DNA from: Acidobacteriota bacterium
GTDB lineage: Bacteria; Acidobacteriota; Vicinamibacteria; Vicinamibacterales; JAHECP01
Length of the DNA: 45,415 nucleotides
Assembly (NCBI GenBank): GCA_024641665.1
Contig: JAHECP010000032.1
Span: 1 to 45,415 of the forward strand
Direction: 5' to 3'
In this document: positions 38,633 through 45,415 of the stretch, piece after piece
How the letters are laid out: every line of letters starts with the position of its first letter
How positions within the stretch are numbered: the stretch's first letter is position 1
Notes under the pieces: model-generated
The model's input: only the letters and a program-made list of their open reading frames with translations
Told to the model about the DNA's origin: nothing
Databases searched by the model: none
Program-made: the position numbers and the translations under genes

Positions 38633-38770
38633 ATGTCGAATTCGGAATGCTGAGTGTCGAAGGAAAGGCCTTGAGTCACGCTGCGCCGGCCGTTGGTCGG
38701 CCCCTCGTCAGCGAAGCCAGCGTGATCCGATGCTCTTCGTTCGACATTCCACATTCGACATTCGACATTC
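38631..38770. repeat. Large nested inverted repeat between convergent genes
   Basis: Outer arms of about 33 nt (38631-38663 and 38738-38770) match at 26 of 33 positions when paired; each is built of GAATGTCGAA-like units. A second pair TCACGCTG/CAGCGTGA (38676-38683, 38718-38725) and an apical GGCCG-TTGGT-CGGCC fold inside. It could end transcription from both sides, or be a mobile palindromic (REP-like) element. Confidence 0.7.
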
Positions 38771-38771
38771 T

Positions 38772-39968
38772 TCAGGCGTCAGATACCCCCGCTCCCTCCG
38801 ACGGCACCGCCACGAACACGGCGCCGGCGAGCCCGCGCGGGCGGCAGTAGGCCTGCGCCCAGCGTGAGACGATCCCCGCGGCCGTCGCTTCGTCGGCGAG
38901 CGCGACGACCGAGCCGCCGAAGCCGGCGCCCGTCAGGCGCGCGCCGCGCGCGCCGGCGCCGAGCGCGAGGTCCACCAGCGCGTCGAGCTCGGGGCAGCTC
39001 ACCTCGTAGTCGTCGCGCAGGCTGGCGTGCGACGCGGTCATCAGTCGCCCGAACGCCGCGAGGTCCGCCGCGCGGAGCGCCGTGACGGCCTCGTCGACCC
39101 GCGCCGCCTCGGTGACGACGTGACGGGCCCGGCGGTCGAGCGGCGGCTCCAGTTCTGAGACGGCCAGCGCCGCGAGCTCGCCGGCCGTGCCCCGCGCCAC
39201 GAGCGCGGGCCACGTCGCCTCGTCCGCCAGCCCCGCCGCCTCCGCCAGAATCGGCAGCGCCTCGGCGCACTCGCGCGGGCGGCGGTTGTACACCTCGCGG
39301 GCGGCGGCCGACTTCTGCGCCCGCACGCCGCTGAACGCCACCACGAACCGCCAGCCGGAGGGCACCTCCACCGGCGTGAGACGCAGCGGCCGGAAGTCGA
39401 TGCGCGTGGCCGTGCCGCGCCGCGCGCCGAGGCAGATCGCCTGGTCCATGCCGCCCCCGCGCGTCCCCACGTAGTGCTCCGCGTCGGCGAGGAGGGCCAT
39501 GAGCGCATACGGCGCGATCTCGAGGGCGTTGGCATCGACGAGCGCGAGCGCGGACGCCACCACCAGCGCCGAGGACGAGCTGAGGCCGGCCGCCTGCGGG
39601 ATGTTGCCGGCGACGAGCGCATCGAGGCCGCCGATCGGCCCGCACGCGGTCACGAGCGCCTGCGCGGCCGCCTTGGCGTAGTTCGCCCAGTGGCCGGCGG
39701 GGCGCGCAGGGATGACGGGGCCCAGCTCGAAGGTCACCGGCTCGAACGCCTCGTCCACGTTCGCCAGCCGCACCTGCCCGTCGTCGCGCGGGGCCACGAG
39801 CATCCGCACCTCGTGCTGGATCGCCACAGGCAGCACGGGCAGGCCGTTGTAGTCGATGTGGTCGCCGATGAGGTTCACGCGGCCGGGGGCGCGCACGAGC
39901 CGCGAGGGTTTCGTCCCGTGCGCGGCAATGAAAGCGTCTACAAGTCGGCCGATCTCGGTCACGGCCAT
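38772..39968 (-). CDS. galK: Galactokinase (GHMP family)
   Basis: 398 residues. Signature sequences: RAPGRVNLIGDHIDYNG (galactokinase signature, with Asp where Glu is usual), the ATP loop AAGLSSSSALVVASALAL, and the C-terminal GAGFGGSVVAL. It phosphorylates galactose or a close relative at C1. ATG 39968 is chosen because MAVTEIGRLVDAF leads into conserved sequence; the longer frame upstream is not. It converges on the symporter gene, and diverges from the padR gene. The signature change leaves open an N-acetylated or other sugar. Confidence 0.88.
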   Translation of the reverse strand: MAVTEIGRLVDAFIAAHGTKPSRLVRAPGRVNLIGDHIDYNGLPVLPVAIQHEVRMLVAPRDDGQVRLANVDEAFEPVTFELGPVIPARPAGHWANYAKAAAQALVTACGPIGGLDALVAGNIPQAAGLSSSSALVVASALALVDANALEIAPYALMALLADAEHYVGTRGGGMDQAICLGARRGTATRIDFRPLRLTPVEVPSGWRFVVAFSGVRAQKSAAAREVYNRRPRECAEALPILAEAAGLADEATWPALVARGTAGELAALAVSELEPPLDRRARHVVTEAARVDEAVTALRAADLAAFGRLMTASHASLRDDYEVSCPELDALVDLALGAGARGARLTGAGFGGSVVALADEATAAGIVSRWAQAYCRPRGLAGAVFVAVPSEGAGVSDA

Positions 39969-40017
39969 GGATGATAGCGCGATCACGGGAGGCGGGACGC
40001 GGGGTCCGGGAACAATG

Positions 40018-40063
40018 TTGAACGCCTTTCGTATAAGGCCTACAATGCAGTCACGGTGACTGC
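40018..40063 (+). promoter_or_regulatory. padR promoter with palindromic operator
   Basis: -35 TTGAAC (40018-40023), 17-nt spacer, -10 TACAAT (40041-40046). Directly after it lies a perfect palindrome GCAGTCAC-G-GTGACTGC (40047-40063), covering the predicted start near 40053. A repressor bound there would block initiation, which fits autorepression by the PadR product encoded 15 nt further on. Confidence 0.75.
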
Positions 40064-40078
40064 CTCGCGGGCCAGACC

Positions 40079-40408
40079 ATGAACAAGCCGTCTCTCGGTG
40101 AGTTCGAGCAGATCGTCCTGCTCGCCGTCCTCCAGCTGGGCGCCGACGCCTACGCCGTGCCCATTCGCGACGTGATCGACCGGCGCGCCGGCCGCCGTGT
40201 CGCACGCGGCGCGCTGTACACGGCGCTCGAGCGCCTCGAGGCCAAGGGGCTGCTGGCGTCGCGCATGAGCGATCCGCTGCCGGAACGCGGCGGGCGCTCC
40301 CGGCGCTACTTCCGGGTGACGCCCTACGGCCTGGCGGCGCTGCGCGAGGCGCGCGCGGCGCTGCTCGGGCTGTGGCAGGGGCTGGAATCCCTGCTGGAGA
40401 AGCCGTGA
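40079..40408 (+). CDS. PadR-family transcriptional repressor
   Basis: 109 residues: a winged helix (LGEFEQIVLLAVLQLGADAYAVPIRDVI, then ARGALYTALERLEAKGLLASRM) and a short C-terminal helix, the small PadR type. Such genes sit before ADOP permeases in Acidobacteriota. Its TGA overlaps the permease GTG (GTGA). The palindrome at 40047-40063 is its likely operator. Confidence 0.93.
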   Translation: MNKPSLGEFEQIVLLAVLQLGADAYAVPIRDVIDRRAGRRVARGALYTALERLEAKGLLASRMSDPLPERGGRSRRYFRVTPYGLAALREARAALLGLWQGLESLLEKP

Positions 40409-43095
40409 CGAGGCCTTCGCCCGCGCGCCCCGTCCCGCCGCGGCTCGCCGAGCGGCTGCTCGGCGCGCTCGTCCGCCCGGCGACCTGGCGCGAGGCCGTT
40501 CTCGGCGACCTGCACGAGGAGTTCGCGCGGCGGACCGGGCACGGTCGGGCGCGCGCGGGCGCGTGGTACTGGTGGCAGGCGGCCCGGATCGGCGCGCGGC
40601 ACGCCGCGCGCGATGCCGTGAGGGCCGCGCGGTCACGCCGTCATGCTCGACCACAGGGAGATCCCGCCATGCACGTGCTCGGACAGGATCTGCGTTTCGC
40701 GCTGCGCACACTGGTCAAGCAGCCGGGCTTGACGCTCGTCGTGGTCGTCACGCTCGCCCTGGGCATCGGCGCGAACGCGTCGGTCTTCGGCCTCATCGAG
40801 CGGATCGTGCTCGACCCGTTCCCGCTCCCGGACGTGGCGCGGATGGTGATGGTCGCCGAGCCGGAGCCTGGCAGCATCTTCCTGAAGGAGTCGGTCGCGC
40901 CGGCCGACTTCCTGGACATCGAGGCCCAGACGCACACGCTCTCCGCCATCGCGGCCTGCGAATGGTGGAACGTCAACTTGAGCGGGCTCGACGCGCCGGA
41001 ACGCGTGCAGGGCTTCTTCGTCTCGCCGTCGTTCTTCCATCTGCTCGGGGTTGCGCCCGCGCTCGGCCGCGACTTCCTCCCCGAGGAGGGTGAACGCGGG
41101 CGGCACCAGCGCGTCATTCTCGGCAACGGCCTGTGGCACCGCCGCTTCGCCGCCGACCCGTCGGTGGTGGGCCGGACGGTGCTCCTCGACCGCGAGGCGT
41201 ACACCGTGGTGGGCATCGCGCCGCCCGGCTTCGACTTCCCGATGGGCGCGGAGCTCTGGTCGCCGCTCGCCTTCGACGCGAAGGAGGCGGCCGAGCGTGG
41301 ATCGCAGTACCTGACGGTGATCGGGCGGCTGTCCGACGGTCGCAGCCTGGAGGACGCACGCAGCGAGATGCAGGTCATCGGCGGCCGGCTCGCCCAGCAG
41401 TATCCCCGCACGAACGAGCAGCGCAGCGTGACGGCCGTGGCGCTGCGTGAGGGCGTGAGCGACGAGGGCTCACCGGCGTTCCTCGCGCTGTGGCAGGTGT
41501 CGGCCGCCCTGGTGCTGCTCATCGCCTGCGCGAACGTGGCCAACCTGCTCCTGGCGCGCGGCGCCGAGCGCCATCGCGAGATCGCCGTGCGCCTGGCGAT
41601 CGGGGCGAGCCGGTGGCGCCTGGTGCGGCAGCTGCTCACCGAGAACCTCGCGCTCGCCGCGCTCAGCGTGCCGCCCGCGCTCGGCGTGACGTGGCTCGGG
41701 CTCACGCTGATTCGCACGAGCATGCCGGCGCGCATCGCGCGCTTCGTCACCGGCTGGCAGCTGATCGGCATCGACGACCGCATCGTGCTCTTCACCGTCG
41801 TCGTGGCCGTAGCGACGGCGCTCGTCTTCGGCATGGTGCCCGCGCTGCAGGCGTCGCGGCCGCGCCTGAACGAGTCGCTGCGTGAGGGCGGCCGCGGCAC
41901 GACCGGCGGCCGCGCGCGGGCGCGCCTGCGCCACGCGCTGGTCGTCGCGCAGATCGCGCTGGCGCTGGCGCTGCTCGCGGCGTCCGGCCTCACCGTGGCC
42001 GGCACGCTCCGCTTTCTCAACGGCCCCCAGGGCTACGACCCGGACGGCGTGCTGACGCTGCGGCTCTCGTTGCCCGACGTCGCCTATGCCGAGCCCGAGG
42101 CGCGCCGCACGTTCGCGTCGGCCGTGCTCGACCGCTTCGAGGCGCTGCCGGGCGTCACCGACGCGGGGTTGACCAACACCATTCCGTCGGGCGGCAACAA
42201 CGCCGGACGGAGCCTGATCCTCGAGGGTGCCGCCAACGACGATCCCGCCCGCCGCCCGAACGTGGACTACCGGGCGATCTCGACCGGCTACCTGGCGGCG
42301 ATGAAGATTCCCGTGCTGCAGGGACGCGGCTTCACCGATGCCGACGGGCCCGACGGCCAGATGGTGGCGCTGGTCAGCCAGTCGTTCGTGGATCGCTACT
42401 GGTCGAATCAGAACCCGCTGGGCCGGCGCCTCAAGCTTGGCGACGGCACTGGGCCCTGGCTGACCGTCGTGGGGGTCGCGGGCGACATCATCCAGGACTG
42501 GTTCGACTTGCACCGTACGCCCGTCGTCTACCGCTCCTATCGCCAGGCTCCGACGGGCTCGTTCGCCTTCGTGCTGCGCACCCACGCCGACCCGCTCACC
42601 CTCGCGCCCGCGGCGCGCGCCGCCATCCTCGCGGTCGACCCGAACCAGCCGGCGTTCGACGTCATGAGCATGCGGCGGAAGCTGCGTGAACGCACGATTG
42701 GCCTGCAGTTCGCCGCGGCGATCATGGGCGTCTTCGCGCTGCTGTCGCTGGCGCTCGCGCTCTTCGGCGTCTACGGCGTGATGGCCTACGCCGTGACGCA
42801 GCGCCGCCACGAGATCGGTGTGCGCATCGCGCTCGGCGCGCAGGACCGCGACGTGCTGCGCCTCGTCATCGGCCAGACCTGGCGCCTGACGATCGCCGGC
42901 GTCGCGATCGGGCTGGGGCTCGCGGTGGCAATCGGGCGCGTGATGGCGAGCTCGATGTTCGGCGCTTACGCGATGGACCTGCGTCTGTTCGCGCTCGTCG
43001 CCGTCGCGCTGGCCGCCGTGGCGCTCCTCGCCGGCTACGTGCCGGCGCGGCGCGCGACGGGCGTCGACCCGGTGAGCGCGCTGCGATCCTTGTAG
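40405..43095 (+). CDS. ADOP-family (FtsX/MacB-like) orphan permease
   Basis: 896 residues. After an N-terminal cytoplasmic region (PPRLAERLLGALVRPATWREAVLGDLHEEF) come a MacB-like periplasmic domain and two FtsX modules: LRFALRTLVKQPGLTLVVVVTLALGIGANAS starts the first, and a second set of three helices ends with GYVPARRATGVDPVSALRSL. It lacks an ATPase domain or adjacent ATPase gene, which is the defining feature of the acidobacterial duplicated orphan permease family. The start is GTG 40405, overlapping the padR stop. The substrate is not known. Confidence 0.92.
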   Translation: MTRPSPARPVPPRLAERLLGALVRPATWREAVLGDLHEEFARRTGHGRARAGAWYWWQAARIGARHAARDAVRAARSRRHARPQGDPAMHVLGQDLRFALRTLVKQPGLTLVVVVTLALGIGANASVFGLIERIVLDPFPLPDVARMVMVAEPEPGSIFLKESVAPADFLDIEAQTHTLSAIAACEWWNVNLSGLDAPERVQGFFVSPSFFHLLGVAPALGRDFLPEEGERGRHQRVILGNGLWHRRFAADPSVVGRTVLLDREAYTVVGIAPPGFDFPMGAELWSPLAFDAKEAAERGSQYLTVIGRLSDGRSLEDARSEMQVIGGRLAQQYPRTNEQRSVTAVALREGVSDEGSPAFLALWQVSAALVLLIACANVANLLLARGAERHREIAVRLAIGASRWRLVRQLLTENLALAALSVPPALGVTWLGLTLIRTSMPARIARFVTGWQLIGIDDRIVLFTVVVAVATALVFGMVPALQASRPRLNESLREGGRGTTGGRARARLRHALVVAQIALALALLAASGLTVAGTLRFLNGPQGYDPDGVLTLRLSLPDVAYAEPEARRTFASAVLDRFEALPGVTDAGLTNTIPSGGNNAGRSLILEGAANDDPARRPNVDYRAISTGYLAAMKIPVLQGRGFTDADGPDGQMVALVSQSFVDRYWSNQNPLGRRLKLGDGTGPWLTVVGVAGDIIQDWFDLHRTPVVYRSYRQAPTGSFAFVLRTHADPLTLAPAARAAILAVDPNQPAFDVMSMRRKLRERTIGLQFAAAIMGVFALLSLALALFGVYGVMAYAVTQRRHEIGVRIALGAQDRDVLRLVIGQTWRLTIAGVAIGLGLAVAIGRVMASSMFGAYAMDLRLFALVAVALAAVALLAGYVPARRATGVDPVSALRSL

Positions 43096-43117
43096 GGGCG
43101 ACCTGTTGGACGCCCCT
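43094..43117 (+). terminator. Hairpin at the end of the ADOP gene
   Basis: A perfect 7-bp stem AGGGGCG / CGCCCCT with a 10-nt loop begins in the stop codon. It lies between convergent genes and has no T-run. Confidence 0.45.
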
Positions 43118-43146
43118 GCTCCGCTCGAGCCATCTGACGCCGCGCG

Positions 43147-43689
43147 TCAGAACGCGATGCCGAGATTGACCAGCCGGAGCGTGGGGACGGTCAACGACGC
43201 GCCCGGCAGCTCGCCGCCGAACAGACGCGTGGCACCGACCCCGAGGCTGAGACCCACGTTCCGTCGCGATCCCAGCAGCCAGTCGTACCCGATCTCGAAG
43301 CCCGCACCGTAGAAGACGGCGGCGTCCCGGCTGTCCGAGACGTGGAACACGCCGCCACGACCGCCCAGGAAGAACCCGTTGAGCGCGTGGCCTTGCGGGT
43401 AGTAGCGGAAGAGCGCATTGCCGTTGGCGTAGTCGAAGTCCCCGTGATCGAGCGAGAACCAGGACGTCGACACCCCCCAGGTCGTCGTCGGTCCGAGCTT
43501 GTGCTCGTACTCCACGTTGAACCATTCGAACATGAGACCGAACGGGTTGGCCGAGATGATCTGCCGGTGCTCGACCGGCGTCGTCGGGCGCTCGTCCGAC
43601 TGGGCGTGCGCGGTGGCGGGCAGTGCCAGGATCAGGGCTGGCGTGAACAGTGCGGCTGCGATACAACGAGCGAGACTCCTTGTACTCAC
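43147..43689 (-). CDS. Small outer-membrane beta-barrel protein
   Basis: 180 residues. GTG 43689 follows GGAGACGACC and gives a signal peptide STRSLARCIAAALFTPALILALPATAHA, cut before QSDERP. The mature part (QIISANPFGLMFEWFNVEYEHKL and on) has about eight alternating strands and ends in aromatic F (VNLGIAF). It resembles the DUF3575-like small barrels. The longer frame upstream is not typical coding. The 238-nt gap to the antiporter gene holds only its probable promoter. Confidence 0.75.
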   Translation of the reverse strand: MSTRSLARCIAAALFTPALILALPATAHAQSDERPTTPVEHRQIISANPFGLMFEWFNVEYEHKLGPTTTWGVSTSWFSLDHGDFDYANGNALFRYYPQGHALNGFFLGGRGGVFHVSDSRDAAVFYGAGFEIGYDWLLGSRRNVGLSLGVGATRLFGGELPGASLTVPTLRLVNLGIAF

Positions 43690-43927
43690 GGTCGTCTCCA
43701 GTGCCGCAGGCGTGGCACCGACAGGCACCTGAGCAACGCGCGTGCCGCATCGCGCGGCGCGGCGCGCCGCCGCGAACCGGTGCCCCGTGTGTGTTTGGAG
43801 TATCGACGTCTCGGGAGATGTCCGAACGGAAGGACAGGTGGCGAAGCCCTCACTCCCGTGTGGAGGACGATGTGTGCGGTTCCGCACGCCCTACGCGGAC
43901 CGCCCGGCTTGCCCCGCCGAAGCGCGA

Positions 43928-45226
43928 TCACGCGCGAAGGCGGGCCTCGCCCGCGCGCACGAGCGCCGAGCGGAACAGCACCGGGCCGACCAGCTGGTGC
44001 AGCGCGATGAGCGCGACGACGAGCGTCTGCAGCCGCGCGCCCCAGTCGGGGAACTCGGTGGCCACCATCGTGACCAGGCCGAGCGTGACGCCGGCCTGCG
44101 CCACGAGCCCCATCCAGATCATCCCGTCCACCGGCGCCGCGATCCCCGACAGCCGCGCGCCGGCCATCGTCCCGGCCCGCATCAGGACCATGCGCAGGAC
44201 GGCAATCACGGCGGCCACCGCGCCGATCTGCGCGAGAGCGTCGAGCTGCAGCGACGCGCCCGCCGCGACGAAGAAGACGATCAGGATCGGCAGCGCGCTC
44301 TGCTCCACGCCCAGCCGGAGCGCGTCGCCGTCGGGCGGCGCGATGTTCTCGACGACCAGGCCGGCCGCCAGGCCCGCGAGGATCGGCTCGAAATGGAGGT
44401 GGCCGCCGGTCTGGGAGATGAGCGCGCAGAGCGCCACCAGGACGATGGCCACCTCGCGTCCGACGTGTTTCAGGTACAGGGCGAAGATGGCACCGATGGC
44501 GCCGCCGAAGGCGAACGACCCGAACAGCTGCCACGACAGCCGCGCGAGGAGCGCCACCTCCGCCGCGCCCGTCGTGCCGAACGCCGCGCGCACGAGCTGC
44601 ATCGCCAGCGTGAAGAGCAGCATCAAGGCGAGGTCCGCCAGGATCACCACGGCCACCACCAGCTCGCTCAGCGGGCCGGAGGCGCGCGTCTCGGCGATCA
44701 CCGCCATGGCCACCGACGGCGACGAGCAGCTCACGACGATGGCCGAGAGCAGCGCGAGCGAGACGCGCAGCAGGCCGGTGGCCGACGGGAGGATCGGCAG
44801 CCAGGGCCAGGCGATCCAGAAGATCAGGAAGAAGCCCACGTTGGTGAGCAGGATGTTCACGCCGCCGACCCGCAGCATGCCGAGCAGGCGGGGTCGAAGC
44901 CGCGCCACGTTGATCTCGAGCCCCGCGATGAAGGCGATGAGCACGACCGCCAGGCCGTTGAAGAGCTGCAGCTCGCGCGCCATCGGGCGCGAGATGAGGT
45001 TGGCGAGGTAGGGGCCGCACGCCATCCCGAAGAGCAGGTAGCCGGTGACCTTGGGCAGCTGCAGCCGCTCGACGAGCACGCCGGCCAGCGCCGCCGCGAT
45101 CAGGGCGAAGCCGAGCGCGAAGGCCGTGCTGCGCAGCTCCAGCTCGCCGCCGACCTGGCGGACGACGAGCGCGGCGAGCAGCACGAGCACCAGTGCGAAC
45201 GTCCGCCGCAGGGGGAAGGTCGTCAC
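43928..45226 (-). CDS. Cation/proton antiporter (CPA2 type)
   Basis: 432 residues and about 12 membrane helices: GVLVERLQLPKVTGYLLFGMACGPYLAN and ELQLFNGLAVVLIAFIAGLEIN in the first half, SCSSPSVAMAVIAET in the ion-site region, and LQTLVVALIALHQLVGPVLFR at the end. It exchanges sodium or potassium for protons. No C-terminal TrkA domain is present. GTG 45226 is the best start and lies 4 nt after the stop of the next gene upstream, so they share an operon. Confidence 0.9.
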   Translation of the reverse strand: MTTFPLRRTFALVLVLLAALVVRQVGGELELRSTAFALGFALIAAALAGVLVERLQLPKVTGYLLFGMACGPYLANLISRPMARELQLFNGLAVVLIAFIAGLEINVARLRPRLLGMLRVGGVNILLTNVGFFLIFWIAWPWLPILPSATGLLRVSLALLSAIVVSCSSPSVAMAVIAETRASGPLSELVVAVVILADLALMLLFTLAMQLVRAAFGTTGAAEVALLARLSWQLFGSFAFGGAIGAIFALYLKHVGREVAIVLVALCALISQTGGHLHFEPILAGLAAGLVVENIAPPDGDALRLGVEQSALPILIVFFVAAGASLQLDALAQIGAVAAVIAVLRMVLMRAGTMAGARLSGIAAPVDGMIWMGLVAQAGVTLGLVTMVATEFPDWGARLQTLVVALIALHQLVGPVLFRSALVRAGEARLRA

Positions 45227-45230
45227 GTCG

Positions 45231-45415
45231 TCACCGCTGCAGGCGCACGAGCGCGGCGCGCGCCGCCTGCAGCGCCTTCTCGGCCTTCTCGCGCGCCGCC
45301 GCGGTCCGGGCCCGTGCGCGCGTGGCGTCCTTGAGCGTGTCGAGCGCCCGCGTCGATCGCGTCATCGCGTCGGTGAGCTGGCGCCGCGCGACCGTCACGT
45401 CGTCTCGAGCCTCCG
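45231..45415 (-). CDS. C-terminus of a coiled-coil protein (partial)
   Basis: Sixty-one codons, cut by the right edge. The visible part (DDVTVARRQLTDAMTRSTRA to EKAEKALQAARAALVRLQR) is all helix, rich in Ala, Arg and Lys in heptad-like spacing, with no membrane segment. It ends 4 nt before the antiporter start, so it is cotranscribed with it. No family can be assigned. Confidence 0.55.
   Translation of the reverse strand, partial: EARDDVTVARRQLTDAMTRSTRALDTLKDATRARARTAAAREKAEKALQAARAALVRLQR

Noticed and set aside
40009-40024. GGAACAATGTTGAACG as a further Crp-type site
   Set aside because: The left arm matches at only three of six places, the -10 spacing is wrong, and TTGAAC serves as an ordinary -35 here.
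1-45415. CRISPR arrays, tRNA or rRNA genes, prophage or insertion sequences
   Set aside because: No regularly spaced repeats, cloverleaf sequences, transposase, integrase or phage motifs were seen in any gap or frame.

Overview
The window looks like a chromosomal segment of a high-GC Acidobacteriota (probably Vicinamibacteria-like) genome. The lineage call rests on GC-rich coding sequence, a PadR regulator overlapping a duplicated orphan FtsX-type permease (the ADOP family typical of this phylum), and glycine-zipper, YSC84 and Crp proteins of acidobacterial type. No rRNA, tRNA, CRISPR array, prophage or insertion sequence was found.

Layout. 1-10289: start of a secreted protein (-), a Crp/Fnr-type regulator (-), then rightward an outer-membrane barrel protein, a CsbD stress protein and a giant cyclic beta-1,2-glucan synthase. 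10290-15684: a secreted Ig-like/barrel protein, a frameshifted and 3'-truncated penicillin-binding protein, and a glycine-zipper protein without its 5' end. 15869-26908 (-): a tight six-gene operon, transcribed pgm-glgP-xfp-P-type H+-ATPase-HAD-tal, which would route glycogen to acetyl phosphate and pump protons. 27211-34077: a large B12/radical-SAM protein, a small membrane-anchored coiled-coil protein, a second Crp paralogue, speD overlapping a tandem exosortase-like gene, a 43-residue membrane protein (-), a YSC84/SYLF protein and a GlsB/YeaQ membrane protein. 34124-35860: a 5'-truncated M48 peptidase (-) and an lmo0937-like mini membrane protein. 35940-39968: sugar nucleotidyltransferase, sodium/solute symporter and convergent galactokinase. 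40079-45415: PadR-ADOP pair, a barrel protein, a cation/proton antiporter and the end of a coiled-coil gene.

The main observation is a shared promoter design. A 16-bp palindrome close to TGTTCA-N4-TGAACA occurs upstream of both crp genes, the barrel/CsbD/glucan synthase cluster, the Ig-like protein, the pgm operon, the radical-SAM gene, speD-exosortase and YSC84. At nearly every copy a TAnnnT-like -10 box starts 21-22 nt after the palindrome, which puts its centre near -41.5 (class II activation geometry). This suggests that the two Crp paralogues run a local stress/energy regulon covering envelope glucan, glycogen breakdown, proton export, polyamine-type chemistry and a possible protein-sorting enzyme. 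The second observation is the speD-exosortase pair itself.

Four genes show frameshifts or truncations (near 1104, 13813, 14167 and 35400). Real decay and assembly error cannot be told apart from the sequence alone.
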